From Salvator merianae (taxonomy: Eukaryota > Chordata > Lepidosauria > Squamata > Teiidae), in assembly GCA_003586115.2 (NCBI GenBank), contig QVOM02000126.1:57084943-57148942 (forward strand): 64,000 nucleotides of DNA. The letters run 5' to 3'. Of the stretch, positions 1 to 11,416 are shown piece by piece. The notes under the pieces were generated by a model, which did no database searches, was not told the origin of the DNA, and saw only the letters and a list, made by a program, of their open reading frames with translations. Each line of letters opens with the position of its first letter. Position 1 is the first letter of the stretch. The translations under genes and the position numbers were made by a program.

Positions 1-572
1 CCCAGGAACATCCCTATCCATTTGTCTGCAAAAGAACAGGATAATATACAGAGCTGAAGACCTTATTGGAAACAATGGAGCATGACTTTGCAGGCAGACA
101 ATACTAAGGCAGATGAAAGAAGATCTGGACTATGATTTTAGGCATCTTCTTGTGCTTTTCAGACTTTAAAGTTTTTTCCTGATCTTTGAAAAATGGTGGG
201 CTGCAAAATGGTGAACTAAATGGACCCTTTTCACAGATCCGATAAGGCTAGAAGTATTGTTATGAGCAGAGTGCCATACTATTGGTCTCTGGACAGGGTG
301 GTTCTGTTGTTCTTAACACCAGGGCAGAAATATGATTCATATGCCAAGTATGACAAGTGGATGAACACCATTATGAAGTGATGATGTGTTTACATACCCC
401 TTGTAAGAAGATTAAAGTCTTCCTAATTGTCCCTTTCTTGAACCCTTCTTAATGTTTTTGGTGTGTCCCATAGAATAATATTGAAAGAATGAACAAATCA
501 GTGGCGGAACCATCTGAGATTTGCCTAATTACAACTCAAATTGTTCCCATATTGGAAATTACATGCATATAA
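1..572. other. Unique AT-rich noncoding stretch
   Basis: I see no coding frame, repeat signature or RNA gene here. All frames are broken by frequent stops and no simple repeat is present. Confidence 0.5.
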
Positions 573-620
573 TGCCTTTTGGGGCAAAGAATAGAAGAAA
601 TATATAAAGGTCAGCCAACA

Positions 621-977
621 ATGCATTGCAATGAGTTCTGTTTCCATGATTCTTTTTTGTTAAAAGGCCTTTTCATGCAACGAGACACATTAATTTTACT
701 AGAAACAGATTTCAAAATGGCCTTATCCAATTTAGAAAGGATTAATTCTTCAAGCCATTGCAAATCCATATTAACAGAGAGAATGTATGATTATGGTAAA
801 CCTAGTTATCTTTTGCGCAGTCCAAATCCTGCAGGTTCTGCAGTCAAACTGTATTATTACCTTTTAGATACAGACTTTGATTTACCAAATGGAAGCAAAA
901 TTGTTTATCATTATGTTCATTCTAAAGGAGTAGAGATAGGTAGAGCAGACCCATACCATTTTTTGCTCTCAGGATAA
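621..977 (+). other. Unrecognised 118-codon open frame, coding status doubtful
   Basis: An ATG at 621 opens 118 codons to TAA at 975-977; the frame is open from 573 after a TAA at 570. The translation has a fairly protein-like composition (for example LLDTDFDLPNGSKIVYHYVH near the C-terminus), but I recognise no domain, signal peptide or membrane segment. There is no evident promoter or splice context, and a MITE begins about 20 bases downstream. Several chance frames of 120 codons or more occur elsewhere in the window, so length alone is weak evidence. It could be an old transposon or retroelement remnant, or chance. I assign no function. Confidence 0.15.
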
Positions 978-1000
978 ATTGGGTTGTACAGTAATAGTGG

Positions 1001-1446
1001 TTGCATCCAGACAGGGCCTATAAATAGGAATTATCCCAGCACTATGTTGGGATTGGCACGTGTGTCTGTGGCAATGCCAGCATAGCCCTAGGATATTAGA
1101 TGAAATCCCACAATATCATTATTGTGGGAAAAACAACTCCCAACTTGGGTTTTCCCTATATAGTGATAGCACATATCTTGTCTAGATGTTTGCTTCCAGG
1201 ATCTGCCATCTTGGAAATGGCCACCCCATATGTGCAAGGTAAAACCAGGTAAAAAATGGCTTCCATGCACTTCCAGGTATTTGTGCTGTCAAAATACCCA
1301 GATGTACGTGCCATGCCATTGTGGGAGCAAATGTCCATCCAGGTAAGTAACTATGCTTGCTCCAAGATTTTGCCCTGCCATCTATCATGGATGGCAAGAG
1401 GCAATTGCACATGATTCTGCATTTTCCTATAACCATCTGGAGGCAG
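1001..1446. mobile_element. MITE of family B (about 400-bp fold-back DNA transposon)
   Basis: The left end reads GTTGCATCCAGACAGGGCC and the right end CCATCTGGAGGCAGTCACT, which pair as degenerate inverted repeats. The interior shares a self-complementary block (CTATGTTGGGATTG...CAATGCCAGCATAG) and an AAAATACCCAGATGT motif with elements at 38465-38880, 47421-47862 and 49421-49905. There is no coding capacity. The superfamily is uncertain; hAT-like is possible from the ends, but I could not define a target duplication. Confidence 0.6.
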
Positions 1447-1654
1447 TCACTGCTTCTTCTTTCTTCACATTCATCCATGTTCATCTCTTCATAGTGTCTC
1501 CACTCCTACCCACACACCATACTACTATGGCATTCACCAAAAAATGAGAAGCATACGCAGTACACAAATGGGAAGAGTTTATTCCTCATCAGAAGTGGAG
1601 CACTGAAGTAGAATGTCAGTACAGTCTTGCTTACGATAGCAATTACTTTCCTCC

Positions 1655-1890
1655 TTTAAGAAAAAAAAAAAACAATTTTATGTTAAATGCTTTATTTATT
1701 GTTCATTTAAAAGGTTTCTTTACTGCTCTTCAGTCAAATCTCATTCCCAAACTGGTTTATGATCAATGAATATAACAAACACAAGCAATAAAATAGGATC
1801 AGATATTAATGACATATAAATAAATAATAAAAACAACAATAAAACTTTAAAACAGCATCCAGCTATATTATAAAACCAAATTGTCTGTTT
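1655..1890 (-). mobile_element. AT-rich LINE 3' tail remnant (uncertain)
   Basis: The TTTATTTATTGTTCATT and ATAAATAAATAATAAAAAC tracts resemble the antisense AT-rich 3' tails of L2-like LINEs elsewhere in the window. No reverse transcriptase sequence is attached. It may just be low-complexity AT-rich DNA. Confidence 0.25.
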
Positions 1891-1899
1891 GATATACAC

Positions 1900-3230
1900 A
1901 TCTGTACAGCAAGCCCCAGCATTTCCAGAAAGAGAATTGGATCCAGACTTAATCTAACTTTTTTTTGGACAGTTTTTTAAAAAATGTATTAATATTTATT
2001 CCATACAAAGAAGTATAGTATATGAAAATAATAATATATAAGGACAATACATAAAACAATTAAAAGCAATAAAACATACATGGAAATGAGTGGAATTTAA
2101 TATTTTCATGGGGTGATCATTAACTTAATTTCCATTTACATCAGTGGATATAGGCTAAGTGCGGTGAAGTGTGCATACAACCCTTGTCAGGAAAAGGACA
2201 ACAAATATATAAACAAATTTAAGTTCTTATACCCAATTCAACAATCCCTGTTCCATTCCTGTAGATTTCTGTTTATATAGACCACCTAAACACGCACATA
2301 ATATTCTGAAGGGATACAATTCACCTAGTTTTATACACGTGGATAATTGGATGTGTGTTATCCATGTGGCTATTTTACTTACCGAGTCTAACTTTTAATG
2401 CTATTTTTTACATTATACTGCTTTTTAAAAGAAAATATAATTATTGCGTGTGTGGTTACTGGGCAGCTATTAAAAAATAGCTTTGCTGTCATGCACGCAC
2501 TGAGTTCAGCTGCATCCATGTGGGTGATGGAAGGCACTTGGTGAAGGCCTGAGAGACATGGTGTCTGCACACTGGCAGGACTCCTGGGCATATACTGTTC
2601 TTCCGAGGGTACTCAAGAACCAGCAAGTGCCCTTCACAGGGCCCTTCCTGCCGAATGGGAAAAAGCATCCTCAGAGTGCTTGCTACCTTCAGATGCTCTC
2701 ACTACCACATGTAATTACACAATGCTAGCTCACTTAACTGAAATTTCCTTTTGAATGCTAATTCTGTCTGAATGTGGATGCTGTTTGTCTGAACAAAAAT
2801 CCATTCAGACTTAGCCTCCAGTCAGACAAGATACTTAATTAGTTTCTTGGCCATCATCTACATTGAGGGATCATGCTCCAAAATGCACTGCTGTTTCTTC
2901 TGTGGACTGTTTCCCACAATTAGAACTATCCTGTAACTGGATTATCCCAGCACTGAGACCATTTCTGGTCATTAGTCTGTTTACATTTGCAAGGTGTGAT
3001 CAAACAAGGAACTATTGGGAGCTGCCAATGGGCTTTTGAGGGCAGACAGAGGGCGAATTTCCCTTTATCTCTTGTCCAATGTTTGACATTGTGGATGTCC
3101 TAAATGCATGGAACTGTCACTCCTTATTGTCCCACATCACCACCTGCTTCTTTTCCCTTTCTTCTTTTAGTCATAGGGTCGAGTTAGGGGAAGTAGAAGG
3201 GCATCCAGGAAATGCTTTGGGGGGCAAGAA
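1900..3230. other. Noncoding, AT-rich then unique
   Basis: From 1960 to 2110 it is low-complexity A/T with ATAATATATA runs. The rest is unique sequence with no repeat or coding signal that I recognise. Confidence 0.45.
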
Positions 3231-3241
3231 GTGTGTGTTTG

Positions 3242-3244
<3 letters not shown>

Positions 3245-3324
<80 letters not shown>
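3245..3324 (+). repeat. Compound microsatellite (GT)n(GA)n
   Basis: An almost perfect (GT)n run from 3245 to about 3277 switches directly to (GA)n up to about 3324, with one GGGA interruption. The His-Thr and Arg-Glu repeat ORFs here are artefacts of the dinucleotides. Confidence 0.97.
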
Positions 3325-3329
3325 TCCAT

Positions 3330-4480
3330 CGGGAGCCTGGAGTGCTTAGCAGCTGATTCCATTTGTCTTTGGGCTCCCAGGGTGGCACCTCCCTCCTTTA
3401 GGCTGGCTCTGCTTGTTCTCATTCACTCTTCTTGCTTTTTGGAGTAACTGCTGACCACGGGTCTTCTTACAAAAGCCAAAAGGGGATTCGTGCATGGCAG
3501 GAAGGGTTTCTGCTCTTTGAGTTCCACCTTTATTTTGTAGATTGCGGTCACTAGTCTGAACATCTGTGCTGCAGCATGAGACAAAAACAGATATCTCCCC
3601 CACCCCCAAGCCTGAACTGCATTTATTTCTTCCCCTGTCTTGGGAAGAAGGAATCAGGCACAGGATCTATGACTAGCTCTGGGGGGTGGGGGGGACTGTC
3701 TCATTCTTCTGTGCACAGGTTCTGCACTTTCTTGTTTTGCCCAGGCACTTTTTTAAAAATTTGCTTTTTACATGATGTTCCTGCCATGAGAAGAGAGGGG
3801 ATTTTACAGCCACCAAGACCGCTTTAGCTCTCTCTGAATTGGGGAGATGTTCCTGCAAGACTGAGCAATAAACCACCTAATTGGCTTTCTCAATGAGCAG
3901 AGCAGTTTCCCCTTGGCTCTTGCCTGACCCAGCACCTATTCTTGGTCTAAGCTCTTCTAGCACCTTTGGTCCTTGGCCATTGGTAGATTGACAGAAAGTG
4001 GTTAGTGGGGTTCTGGAAGAGTTGGTCTTCTAAGTTGGCTGGAGAGATACTCACAGCCCTTGGTTAAGTACTGAGACTGATAAGTCTCAAGCTCTTTCAC
4101 CCTACCTTCTCCCTGCTTCATCCCTGGATTCAGGGCCCACAATGCTTGTTTCGCTGAGAGGGGGGTTGGCATGTTCCTCCAAGGCATTGGTGAGACAGGG
4201 GCAATGCTGCTTCTCCTGGGTGGGCCAGGAAGCCTATCTAGGCTATTGTGGAGGCAGGGTGGGAGCTGCCCAGCCCGGGACCAGTTGGCTTCGGCATGCT
4301 TGTGAGTGCAAAGGTGAATAGAAGCAGCTGCTAAGTGCTCCAGGGTTTGGATGGATTCTGGGATGCTCACATGACTGGCTGACTGACTTGCTATCTTTGT
4401 CACTCTCTCTCACACAGACACACAACCCAAGCGAGACATAAACAACAGCTGTTCAGACAATAGCCTGTGAATTACAAATG
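3330..4480. other. Noncoding stretch, possibly the body of a family E element
   Basis: No reliable gene is seen. The part from about 4380 to 4440 holds GAGA/CACA-rich sequence like that inside the related element at 28.7 kb, so the family E element at 4500-4747 (minus) may extend this far. The 133-codon minus frame at 4002-4403 matches nothing I know. Confidence 0.35.
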
Positions 4481-4499
4481 GTGTAGGAGATTAGTTTTT

Positions 4500-4747
4500 T
4501 GCCCCTGCAAATAATGTTACTGTTGCAGGCAGGAGAGCCCCCCACCAAATGACAGAAGAGGTGGGGAACAGAGGGAGGTGGCCTTATCCTCCCCTGAACA
4601 GCCAAAATTTGAATTGCAGTATTGCATCCAATCACAGAGGGCACTGAAAGGTAAAGGATAGGAGGGGTAGAGAGGAAAAAGTTCCCTGTCACCAGACTCA
4701 GACTGGAGAGACTTAAAAGTTTGAACAGAGAAAGACAAACTGAGGGT
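4500..4747 (-). mobile_element. Family E non-autonomous DNA transposon, terminal portion
   Basis: Read on the minus strand from 4747 it starts GATCACACCCTCAGTTTG and carries GTCTGAGTCTGGTGACAGGG and CTCTGTGATTGGATGCAAT. It aligns over roughly 220 bases with the plus strand at 28450-28660 (GATCACAATGTAAGTTTG, CTCAGTCTGGTGATAAGAG, CTCTGTGATTGGATGCTAT). The GTGATTGG block also resembles the central module of the A family. It is noncoding. Confidence 0.6.
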
Positions 4748-5131
4748 GTGATCAGACTATGGTTAAAGGGACACCTTGTGGTTCTAGGGACAGACCTAAA
4801 ATACATAAAATTGCCTTATTGTGTCTCAAAGCCTCTGAACATCTTCCCCTTTCTCAGATGGGAAATCATAATTCTGAAGGCATCTCAATCTGGGTTGAGA
4901 AGGAAACTGCAAAAGCAAAGAGGGGGAGGGGGATTTCCCACCCAGTGGCCAATCAGTGGGTAACATCCTTGTAGTTAGGTTAAGTTGCCTGACTTGGGTG
5001 CAAAGATAGGTGGGAGTGTAAGGTAAATTTGAGCCATATATTTGAGATACCTTTATAAAAAGCAATTTTTTTGTGCATCTGGATGCTTATTCTTAAAGAG
5101 ACAATTTTTAAAAGACCTGTCTGATCACCCC
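4744..5131. mobile_element. MITE with GGGTGTGATCAGAC termini
   Basis: The left end GGGTGTGATCAGACTATGG and the right end TGTCTGATCACCCC pair as inverted repeats. The ends match the GGGTGTGATCTGACATC terminus of A2, and the interior has no coding capacity. It overlaps or abuts the family E fragment, so which ends belong together is uncertain. Confidence 0.45.
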
Positions 5132-5139
5132 TTGAGTCA

Positions 5140-6050
5140 GAATTGTTTGTGAACTAGCCAAAAACTATGTCACCATTGTGTCCTAAAATGGACTTTTTTC
5201 TTGTGGTGTGACTTTGGTCTTGGGCATCTTCCAAATTGCTCACCCTGAGAAAAAGTAGGCATGTAGATAGCGGCAGTGGGTTAATGTGGAAAAAATGAAG
5301 AGGTTAGTTCAGTTTCTAAAATTGGTAATAATGCTGAGATTCTTGACTCAGACCATAATGGGATATCTGGCCTCCAATGAGTACCAATTTGTCCTACTGG
5401 CTTCTTTCAAAGCAAATAGACAGGACAGGCAATGCTCAGGGAGAACTTAGAATCCAGGAACATCAGTGGATCTACACTGGCTAAGCAAAAGGCTTTGTGG
5501 GATAAAATGGTTGCTAATGTCCTTGAATACATTGAGTCTCTCCAGAACAAATAAGATTGCCAAAAATATGTTTACGGAAACCCCTGCTGTTGAGAACATA
5601 ATAAAGCCTAGTAACAATATTAATAATCCTGGTAATGTAGCTACTTTTGGAATCTATGTAGGAGCCTATAAGGTTTTCTTCTACTAATGATGGCATTTTG
5701 GCAGTACTATCTGCTGAGATAATCAACTCTGGTAGTGAAAGCATTCCTTATCACTCCCTTTTTGGCCTTCTTTTCTTCAAGAGAACACAAGCAATGTAAA
5801 TAAAGCTTGGGTGTTGAAGTTGCCAAAGAGAAGTTTTGCCAAGTCTGTATACCTGTTTCTGAGTACAATAGTAATTAAGGAAATTACTCCCCAGCAAATG
5901 GTGGAGATCTGCTGATTTTTTGTATTAAGAGGCTGCCAAAATTCTTGCCATTTTCTTTGTGCCATTACCTCTTATGCCATATGAACTCCTAAAACAACAA
6001 GCATTGTCTGTCTAGGAGAAACACAACTGTATCTGACTTGTAACTATCTA
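5140..6050. other. Noncoding stretch
   Basis: Unique sequence with no conserved frame, simple repeat or transposon terminus that I recognise. Short frames on both strands look like chance. Confidence 0.45.
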
Positions 6051-6057
6051 CTTTGAT

Positions 6058-7200
6058 TAATTTTATTTATTTATTTATTTAAACCTGCATATATGACTTG
6101 TTTTAAAAATCCTGAAGCAAATTCCAAGGTAACATATAAATACAAGGATAAACAATTTAATTTCCCCCCCCCCCCATAAATTCTTAGGGACACTGATAAA
6201 AACTGAGCGAGTTAGGAATAAACAGGCAGCTATTCATATGTAGAACAGCTGAATGAAGGGAAAAGCTTATAGTAGATGCTTAAAAGATATTAGGTGCCTC
6301 ATGAACATCATGGGTGATTGCATTCTAAAGCTTAGGTGCTACCCACAGAGAAGTCGTAACTGCAGACCATCACAAGAAGACATTCAGTAATTGGTGGTAC
6401 TTATTGCAGAGTCTTCCAGATCTGTAACATGGAAGGTGATCTACATATTCCAGTCCTGAGTCATAAAGGGCCATATCTGTCAAGCATAAAGCAAGCACAG
6501 AGCTTTGAATTTGGCTTGGTAGCCAACTGGCAACTAGTGCAGTTTCTTAAGAACAAGTCTTATGTATTCATGAGCTGGCACCCTGATCATCAGATTTTCC
6601 AACAATTGTGGTTTCTGGTACAAAGGTAATTCTATGTAGAGAATGTAACAGCAAGCCAATAATGAAGATACGAGTGTATGAAGAACAGTGACTGGTCTTT
6701 TCCTGTCTAGGTAGAGATGTAGGTGGTGCGCTGTGGAAGTGGATAACAGTTCTATCCATAGAGGTCATTTGGGCTTCCAGTAACAATGTTGAATCTAGAA
6801 GTATCCCCAAAGTGTGTATCTGTTACTTCTGAGAGATTGCAACCCCATCTAGGCAAATTCCCTAATTCCTGAACTTAGGAGCTCCCTACCCATGAGTCTC
6901 CATCTTCATCCTCAGTTTATTGGCCTTCATCTAACCTATTGCTGCATCCAGACACTGGTTCAGGATATTTAGAGCTTTTCCTGATTCTGATGTTATAGAG
7001 AAGCAGAGCTGAGTGTCATCTACATACTGCTAATGCCTTGTCTCCCAAACTCCTGATCACCTCTCCCAGGGGTTTCATATATATTTTAAATAGCATTGTT
7101 GCCAAAATAGCATTCTGTGGCACCTCACTATATACCTACCAGGTCACAGAGGTACAGTCACCTAGCACTACTTTCTGAGATCATCCCCTTTCTACTAAAA
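6058..7200 (-). mobile_element. L2-like LINE, degenerate 3' half with RT remnant
   Basis: On the minus strand, 7040-7110 encodes NIYMKPLGEVIRSLG, the L2/CR1 reverse transcriptase stretch after the PQG box. About 7000-7035 is a decayed (Y/F)ADDTQLY catalytic box. The antisense text from about 6340 to 6960 (CAACTGGCAACTAGTGCAG, TAACCTATTGCTGCATCCAG) follows the RT C-terminus and 3' region of the family. The 3' end lies at TTTATTTATTTATTT near 6063. Frameshifts and stops make it inactive. Confidence 0.75.
6163..6175 (+). repeat. Poly-C tract
   Basis: A run of about 13 C residues inside the decayed LINE 3' region, likely length-polymorphic. Confidence 0.9.
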
Positions 7201-7204
7201 CATC

Positions 7205-7805
7205 TTTGCCCAAAATTTCCAGATAATTATTGCTGTTCTTGTCCAAATAATGTATATGTGCATTACATTGATAGGTTACAAATATAAATTAGAACAGGTG
7301 CATGAATTCAACAGACACTTTCCTTCCAAATTGCAAAACAGTTTTTTTTTCAAAGCACAGTCATGAATGCCTTAGTTGGTTGCAGTTCATGCAGTATAGC
7401 AAACAGATAATTATGTTTATTTTATTAGGTGGAGGCCTCTTCTCACTCCATCAACATAACTGAAGCTTTGACAATCCAGTGCCACCAAGAATGAGTTTAG
7501 AATCTGTTTCTAGTCCCATAGAGGCTGCAGTATTGGGTAATGTTAAATTTGCTTTAGAACAATGAATATATTGGTTTCCTAATCAGAACAGAAATGGTTT
7601 CCTGTAAATTTGGAACTAGATGCATAGTAGGACCACTCCAAGGCTAGTTCCTCATGTGGACAGAAACATATATTTTTGTGTGTGGAAAAAGTGCTTCATA
7701 TTTTTGACTGCACTACTGGCATTTCCACTACTGGAAAGTTCCAATCCATAGTTCCAGGTTCAACACTTATGTGTGAAAACCTAGAGAGTTGTTCTCAAAC
7801 ATGAT
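7205..7805. other. Noncoding stretch
   Basis: No feature recognised. It separates the L2-like remnant from transposon copy A1. Confidence 0.45.
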
Positions 7806-7812
7806 GGACTTT

Positions 7813-8837
7813 GGCCGCGGTCGGACATCGTCAATGTAATCCGTATAGAAGAGTACACGCAGTGAATTCGTCTTCTGGTCATTCCCACAGTTACAATTTA
7901 ACACAGAGTCAATTCGTACTTGCTCGTTCCCACACTGATATTTCCCGTGCTTGGCAGTACCCTTTCTGCCTCCACCCCTCATCAAATTCTCCTCCCTATG
8001 CAGTCAGCGATTGGCTGCAGTCCCAACGTTCAAACCTTGACGTCACAGGGGCGGGAAAGTCAAGCTCCGTTCTCTGCATGTCCCCACTGCTGCCTCAGAA
8101 CATGGATTAACTTGGCAGCATTACTAGTCATTCGCCATTTGCTCCTCCCTGCAGCCTCTGTCTACTGAAGCAGAACTTAAAAACTAGGTTCACTTTAAAA
8201 CTATGAACTTTAAAAAACTAAGCTTTTGAAATGCGGAGTTCTGTTATCCTGCTGATTCACTTTAGTGCAACTGCGCAATTTAAAAGTAGCGGGAGAGGTC
8301 CATAACAAAGGGAAAAAGTGGGGAGGGAACGTGGGGGGGGCTTGACTATTTTTAACTGTGTGCTGACCAGGCAAAACTCCAAACAGGCGCAGTTTATTTT
8401 TCCCTTTAAAGAGCAGATGGAAGTGGAGAAAGCCTTTAATTTCTTCCTGGCAGGACCGCAGCTTAGCGAAGAAGGAGGACGATTTCTTTTCCCCTGGCAG
8501 CGAGGGAAGGGGGGATAATGGAGGCAGAGGAAACTAATGTGCTTCCTGCCCACCCACAAAGTCTGTCATTGGACGGCACAAAATGGGGATCCCTCCCTCT
8601 GCACGCCCCCCAAAACAGTACGGTCCCTCTCAAATAATCGCTTTCCCCGTGCCCACAGCACAAAGTAAAGCGCGCTAGCGATCTGGAACGGCTTGAGAGT
8701 TCATTAAATCCGAAGACAAAGTAATCCGGATTTCGCCAATTTAATCCATAAAAATTACGGAACGGCAAGATCATGTCGGGACAGCGGGAACTGAAGACGG
8801 CCTGTAAACTGATTAAATGCCGTGTCGGAACGCAGCC
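7813..8837 (+). mobile_element. Family A non-autonomous DNA transposon, copy A1 (PIF/Harbinger-like)
   Basis: The left end GGCCGCGGTCGGACATCG and the reverse complement of the right end, GGCTGCGTTCCGACACGG, form the TIR. The element continues into ATTTAATCAG on the right. It aligns along most of its length with copies at 11420, 13869, 56587 and 61684. It is about 1025 bp, shorter than the 1224-1242 bp copies because an interior segment of roughly 200 bases (present near 62290-62440) is missing. It is CpG-rich against an AT-rich background. No transposase motif is visible. The flanking triplets (TTT, TCA) do not match, so no duplication is preserved. Confidence 0.82.
8009..8058 (+). promoter_or_regulatory. 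Promoter-like site cluster inside A1
   Basis: In 50 bases the element carries a CCAAT box in reverse (GATTGG, 8009-8014), a perfect CRE palindrome TGACGTCA (8038-8045), an Sp1-type GC box GGGGCGGG (8048-8055) and an overlapping E2F-like GCGGGAAA (8051-8058). These are known factor motifs; activity here is inference. No TATA box is obvious nearby. Confidence 0.4.
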
Positions 8838-8839
8838 TC

Positions 8840-9520
8840 AGAGTAGTAAATGTGTCTTCCAAATGTTGTTGAACCCTATCAATCCTAATGAACATAGCTA
8901 GTGGTGATGTCTAAAGAAGCTGGAACCTAAGAATACACCTGCTACCCCTGGTTTAGATACCAGTTAGATACATGAGCCTCCAGCTGATGTAGCTAGGTTG
9001 TTGGTATTCTTCAGCTAAATGAAGGAGAAAACTCGTGCATTGATCAGGTAGTAAAGCTGCTGAATCTGATTAAATGTTCAGCTCTTTTGTAGAGTGTTGT
9101 TCCTATCTTTATATATCTTTTAGATGCACTCACTGTGAAGTGGTTTCTTATAGGAAAACATAATGTTTTTAAAAAATCATTTTCTTTTTTTCTTTTTAAC
9201 ATTTGTGTTTGAGTCAGATTTTATTTTCATTCTGTATAATACACATAAAAATGCACATCATTCTATTTCTGCTAATTTGCACTCAAAGGCATATGTACAT
9301 TTGTACAGACTTATTCATTTTTCATATATAAGTATGCATTATGCACATATAAATGTGTACAATATATTTATTTGCTGGCCATCCATTTTATTTCCTTTTT
9401 GATGCCTTAAGTCTTTTTTATTCACCCAAATTCTCAACTTGACCTTTCTGTTGAATAACTTTGGGCTTCCTATATTTCTTTTCTTTTATTATATATTTTT
9501 ACCTGTTGTCAACTGCCATG
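8840..9520. other. AT-rich noncoding stretch
   Basis: Mostly T-rich low-complexity sequence from 9160 to 9500 with no coding signal. Confidence 0.5.
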
Positions 9521-9521
9521 G

Positions 9522-9575
9522 AACCTCTAGCAGTAAGCTGGTAGACAGATTTAAATAAATAAATATCCATTCAAA
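9522..9575 (+). mobile_element. Short LINE 3' tail remnant
   Basis: AACCTCTAGCAGTAAGCTGG followed by TTTAAATAAATAAATA resembles the generic 3' end of L2-like LINEs. No other part of the element is recognisable. Confidence 0.3.
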
Positions 9576-9579
9576 AATG

Positions 9580-10228
9580 GTACGGCAGATTTTACAAACA
9601 GAAATCTGTGCAAAGCAGAGTTCATCAATTCTTAAACTTCAGTCAACATGGATTCTTGCGTGAACACCAAGGGAACATGTGATATATCATTCCATTCCTA
9701 GCCATTTTGTTCAGGATTTTCCTGTGATCAAGTTTTTGAGTGTCTTTTTTTTTTTCTTTTCCCCCCAGAGTGGTGAAGAACTTCTTTCAGTTCACACTCT
9801 CAACATAGTTCATAGTTTTTGTAGATCTACCATCCCTTCCTTTACTGTTCTTTTTCTCCCTCTCCTAAGCTATAGTAAATTTCTCCAACTCCTTAAGCTT
9901 TTTTTAAACAGGGAAGATGGCAATCGTCGGAAATCTATGCCTTTGAGATTTTGCAGAGTTTATTCCCAAACATCGCAATTGCAATTTAAGTCCTGCTTTA
10001 ATGGGAAAAAATTCAGGAGAATGCTTTTTCAGCTGCTTTTGTTCCAGTAAACAAGATATAGTTTTTAAAGTATTTATATTGGATAATTGCTGAAACTGTA
10101 TCAGATTGTCAATTACACAACTAAGACATGGAATTCCTGACACTTCAGACTTGCCAATTCCAAATATTCAGAAACTAAATTTATCCTCTGTCATTCCAAT
10201 TGGTTTAAAACTCATCATAAGCACATAA
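9580..10228. other. Noncoding stretch
   Basis: The 123-codon frame at 9679-10050 starts in T-rich low-complexity sequence and I recognise nothing in it. No repeat seen. Confidence 0.4.
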
Positions 10229-10231
10229 CAT

Positions 10232-10460
10232 TTCCCTTGTTGGATCAGATCAGGGTCCATCCAGTCCAGCATTCTGTTTCCAGCTATGGTCAGCCAAAAG
10301 CCTCTAAAAGCTTACAAGCAGAGAATGGTGTTCTTAGATTTGCTGTCCCTGGTAACGTGAATTTAGAAGAAAGCTCTCTTTTGGGAGGAGAAATCATGAT
10401 TGTGACTTATAATAACAATAGCCAGCTGCAGCTAAACCTATGTCTTCCATGAATTTACTT
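10232..10460 (-). mobile_element. CR1-like LINE 3' region fragment
   Basis: The text TTGGATCAGATCAGGGTCCA followed by TCCAGTCCAGCATTCTGTTT is the antisense 3' region seen again at 13486 and 48675 (CCAGCATCCTGTCTCACACA). It is short and diverged. Confidence 0.6.
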
Positions 10461-10539
10461 GTTTTTAAAAGCTACAGCTAAGAGTCATTGCCCTCTTTCA
10501 TGACAAGGATAACCAGTGTGGTGCCGTCTACCTCTTCCT

Positions 10540-10612
10540 AAATTACATTTCATATAATCCCTGACCATTGGTTCTACTGGCTTTGGCTGATGGGAATTAG
10601 AGACCAGCAAAT
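10540..10612. mobile_element. Fragment of a fold-back MITE
   Basis: ATAATCCCTGACCATTGG followed by CTGGCTTTGGCTGATGGGAA resembles the abundant squamate repeat with CAGATGTTNNTGAACTACAA ends, a fuller copy of which lies at 44531-44628. Confidence 0.45.
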
Positions 10613-10616
10613 TGCA

Positions 10617-11133
10617 GACCATTTCTGCACAGATCCTTAATGCAGATTAAGGGTCTGTGTAGTACACAACTAAACTTTATAGATCTGCACACTAATCCAG
10701 ATCTATGAGGCCATGCCCCCATGCTTATCCAGTCTGTCTACATTAGACAAAGCATGATTGAGATTAAGGAGGCCTTAATCCAGAACACTAGTAGACCTTT
10801 TAAATTGGATTTACTAGTGGACCAGTGACCCTGATCCAGAACAAAGGAAGCCTGCAGAAGGCATACCTCCTCTCTTTGGGACTACTGGGGGGCTCATTTC
10901 AGAGGTGTATCATAGTGTGCCACCAAAATGCATCCTCCAGAGGCCAGGAGGTGTGAGGGTGAGACTGTGAAGTTCATGCAAGCTTCAAGGCCGTGTTGAG
11001 GGTTGATATGGATCAGTGCCATTGGTGTAAATTGTGCTGATCCAGCCCATGTCTTACTGTGATCAGGACCAATGGGTCTGGCTATTCCAGACCCAGTGAA
11101 TCTGACTCAGAGCAAATAAGTGCAGAAAGAGCC
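10617..11133. mobile_element. MITE of family C' (TTTCTGCACTT termini)
   Basis: The left end GACCATTTCTGCACAGA and the reverse complement of the right end, GGCTCTTTCTGCACTT, form the TIR. The interior (ACTAGTGGACCAGTGACCCT, TTTGGGACTACTGGGGGGC) aligns with 39000-39334, and part of it aligns in the opposite sense with 18049-18567. Noncoding. Confidence 0.65.
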
Positions 11134-11416
11134 TGTGGTCCATGACAACTAAGGGTTGTGATCAAATCCATTACAGGACACGTTAGTCCATCAGATAAGG
11201 AAATCAAATACAATAATGCCCCCTTATCCATATATAATTAGTTGCTGAAAATAGACATCATAGCAAATTTCCAGATAGTGGGAACAGTTATTCCACTATT
11301 TTAAATGGAGAAAAAATACAATTTTTTCAAGCTTATTTCAAGTTCTCCCAAAATTTGCTCTAAATTCGTAATACCATAAGGAAAGAAAAAAGTTCAACAG
11401 CATAAAATAGGGTGAA

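Noticed and set aside
3079..3447. 122-codon ORF with Val-Cys and Arg-Glu runs
   Set aside because: It is a readthrough of the (GT)n(GA)n microsatellite with no domain.
7810..8840. 3-bp target duplication around A1
   Set aside because: The flanking triplets TTT and TCA differ.
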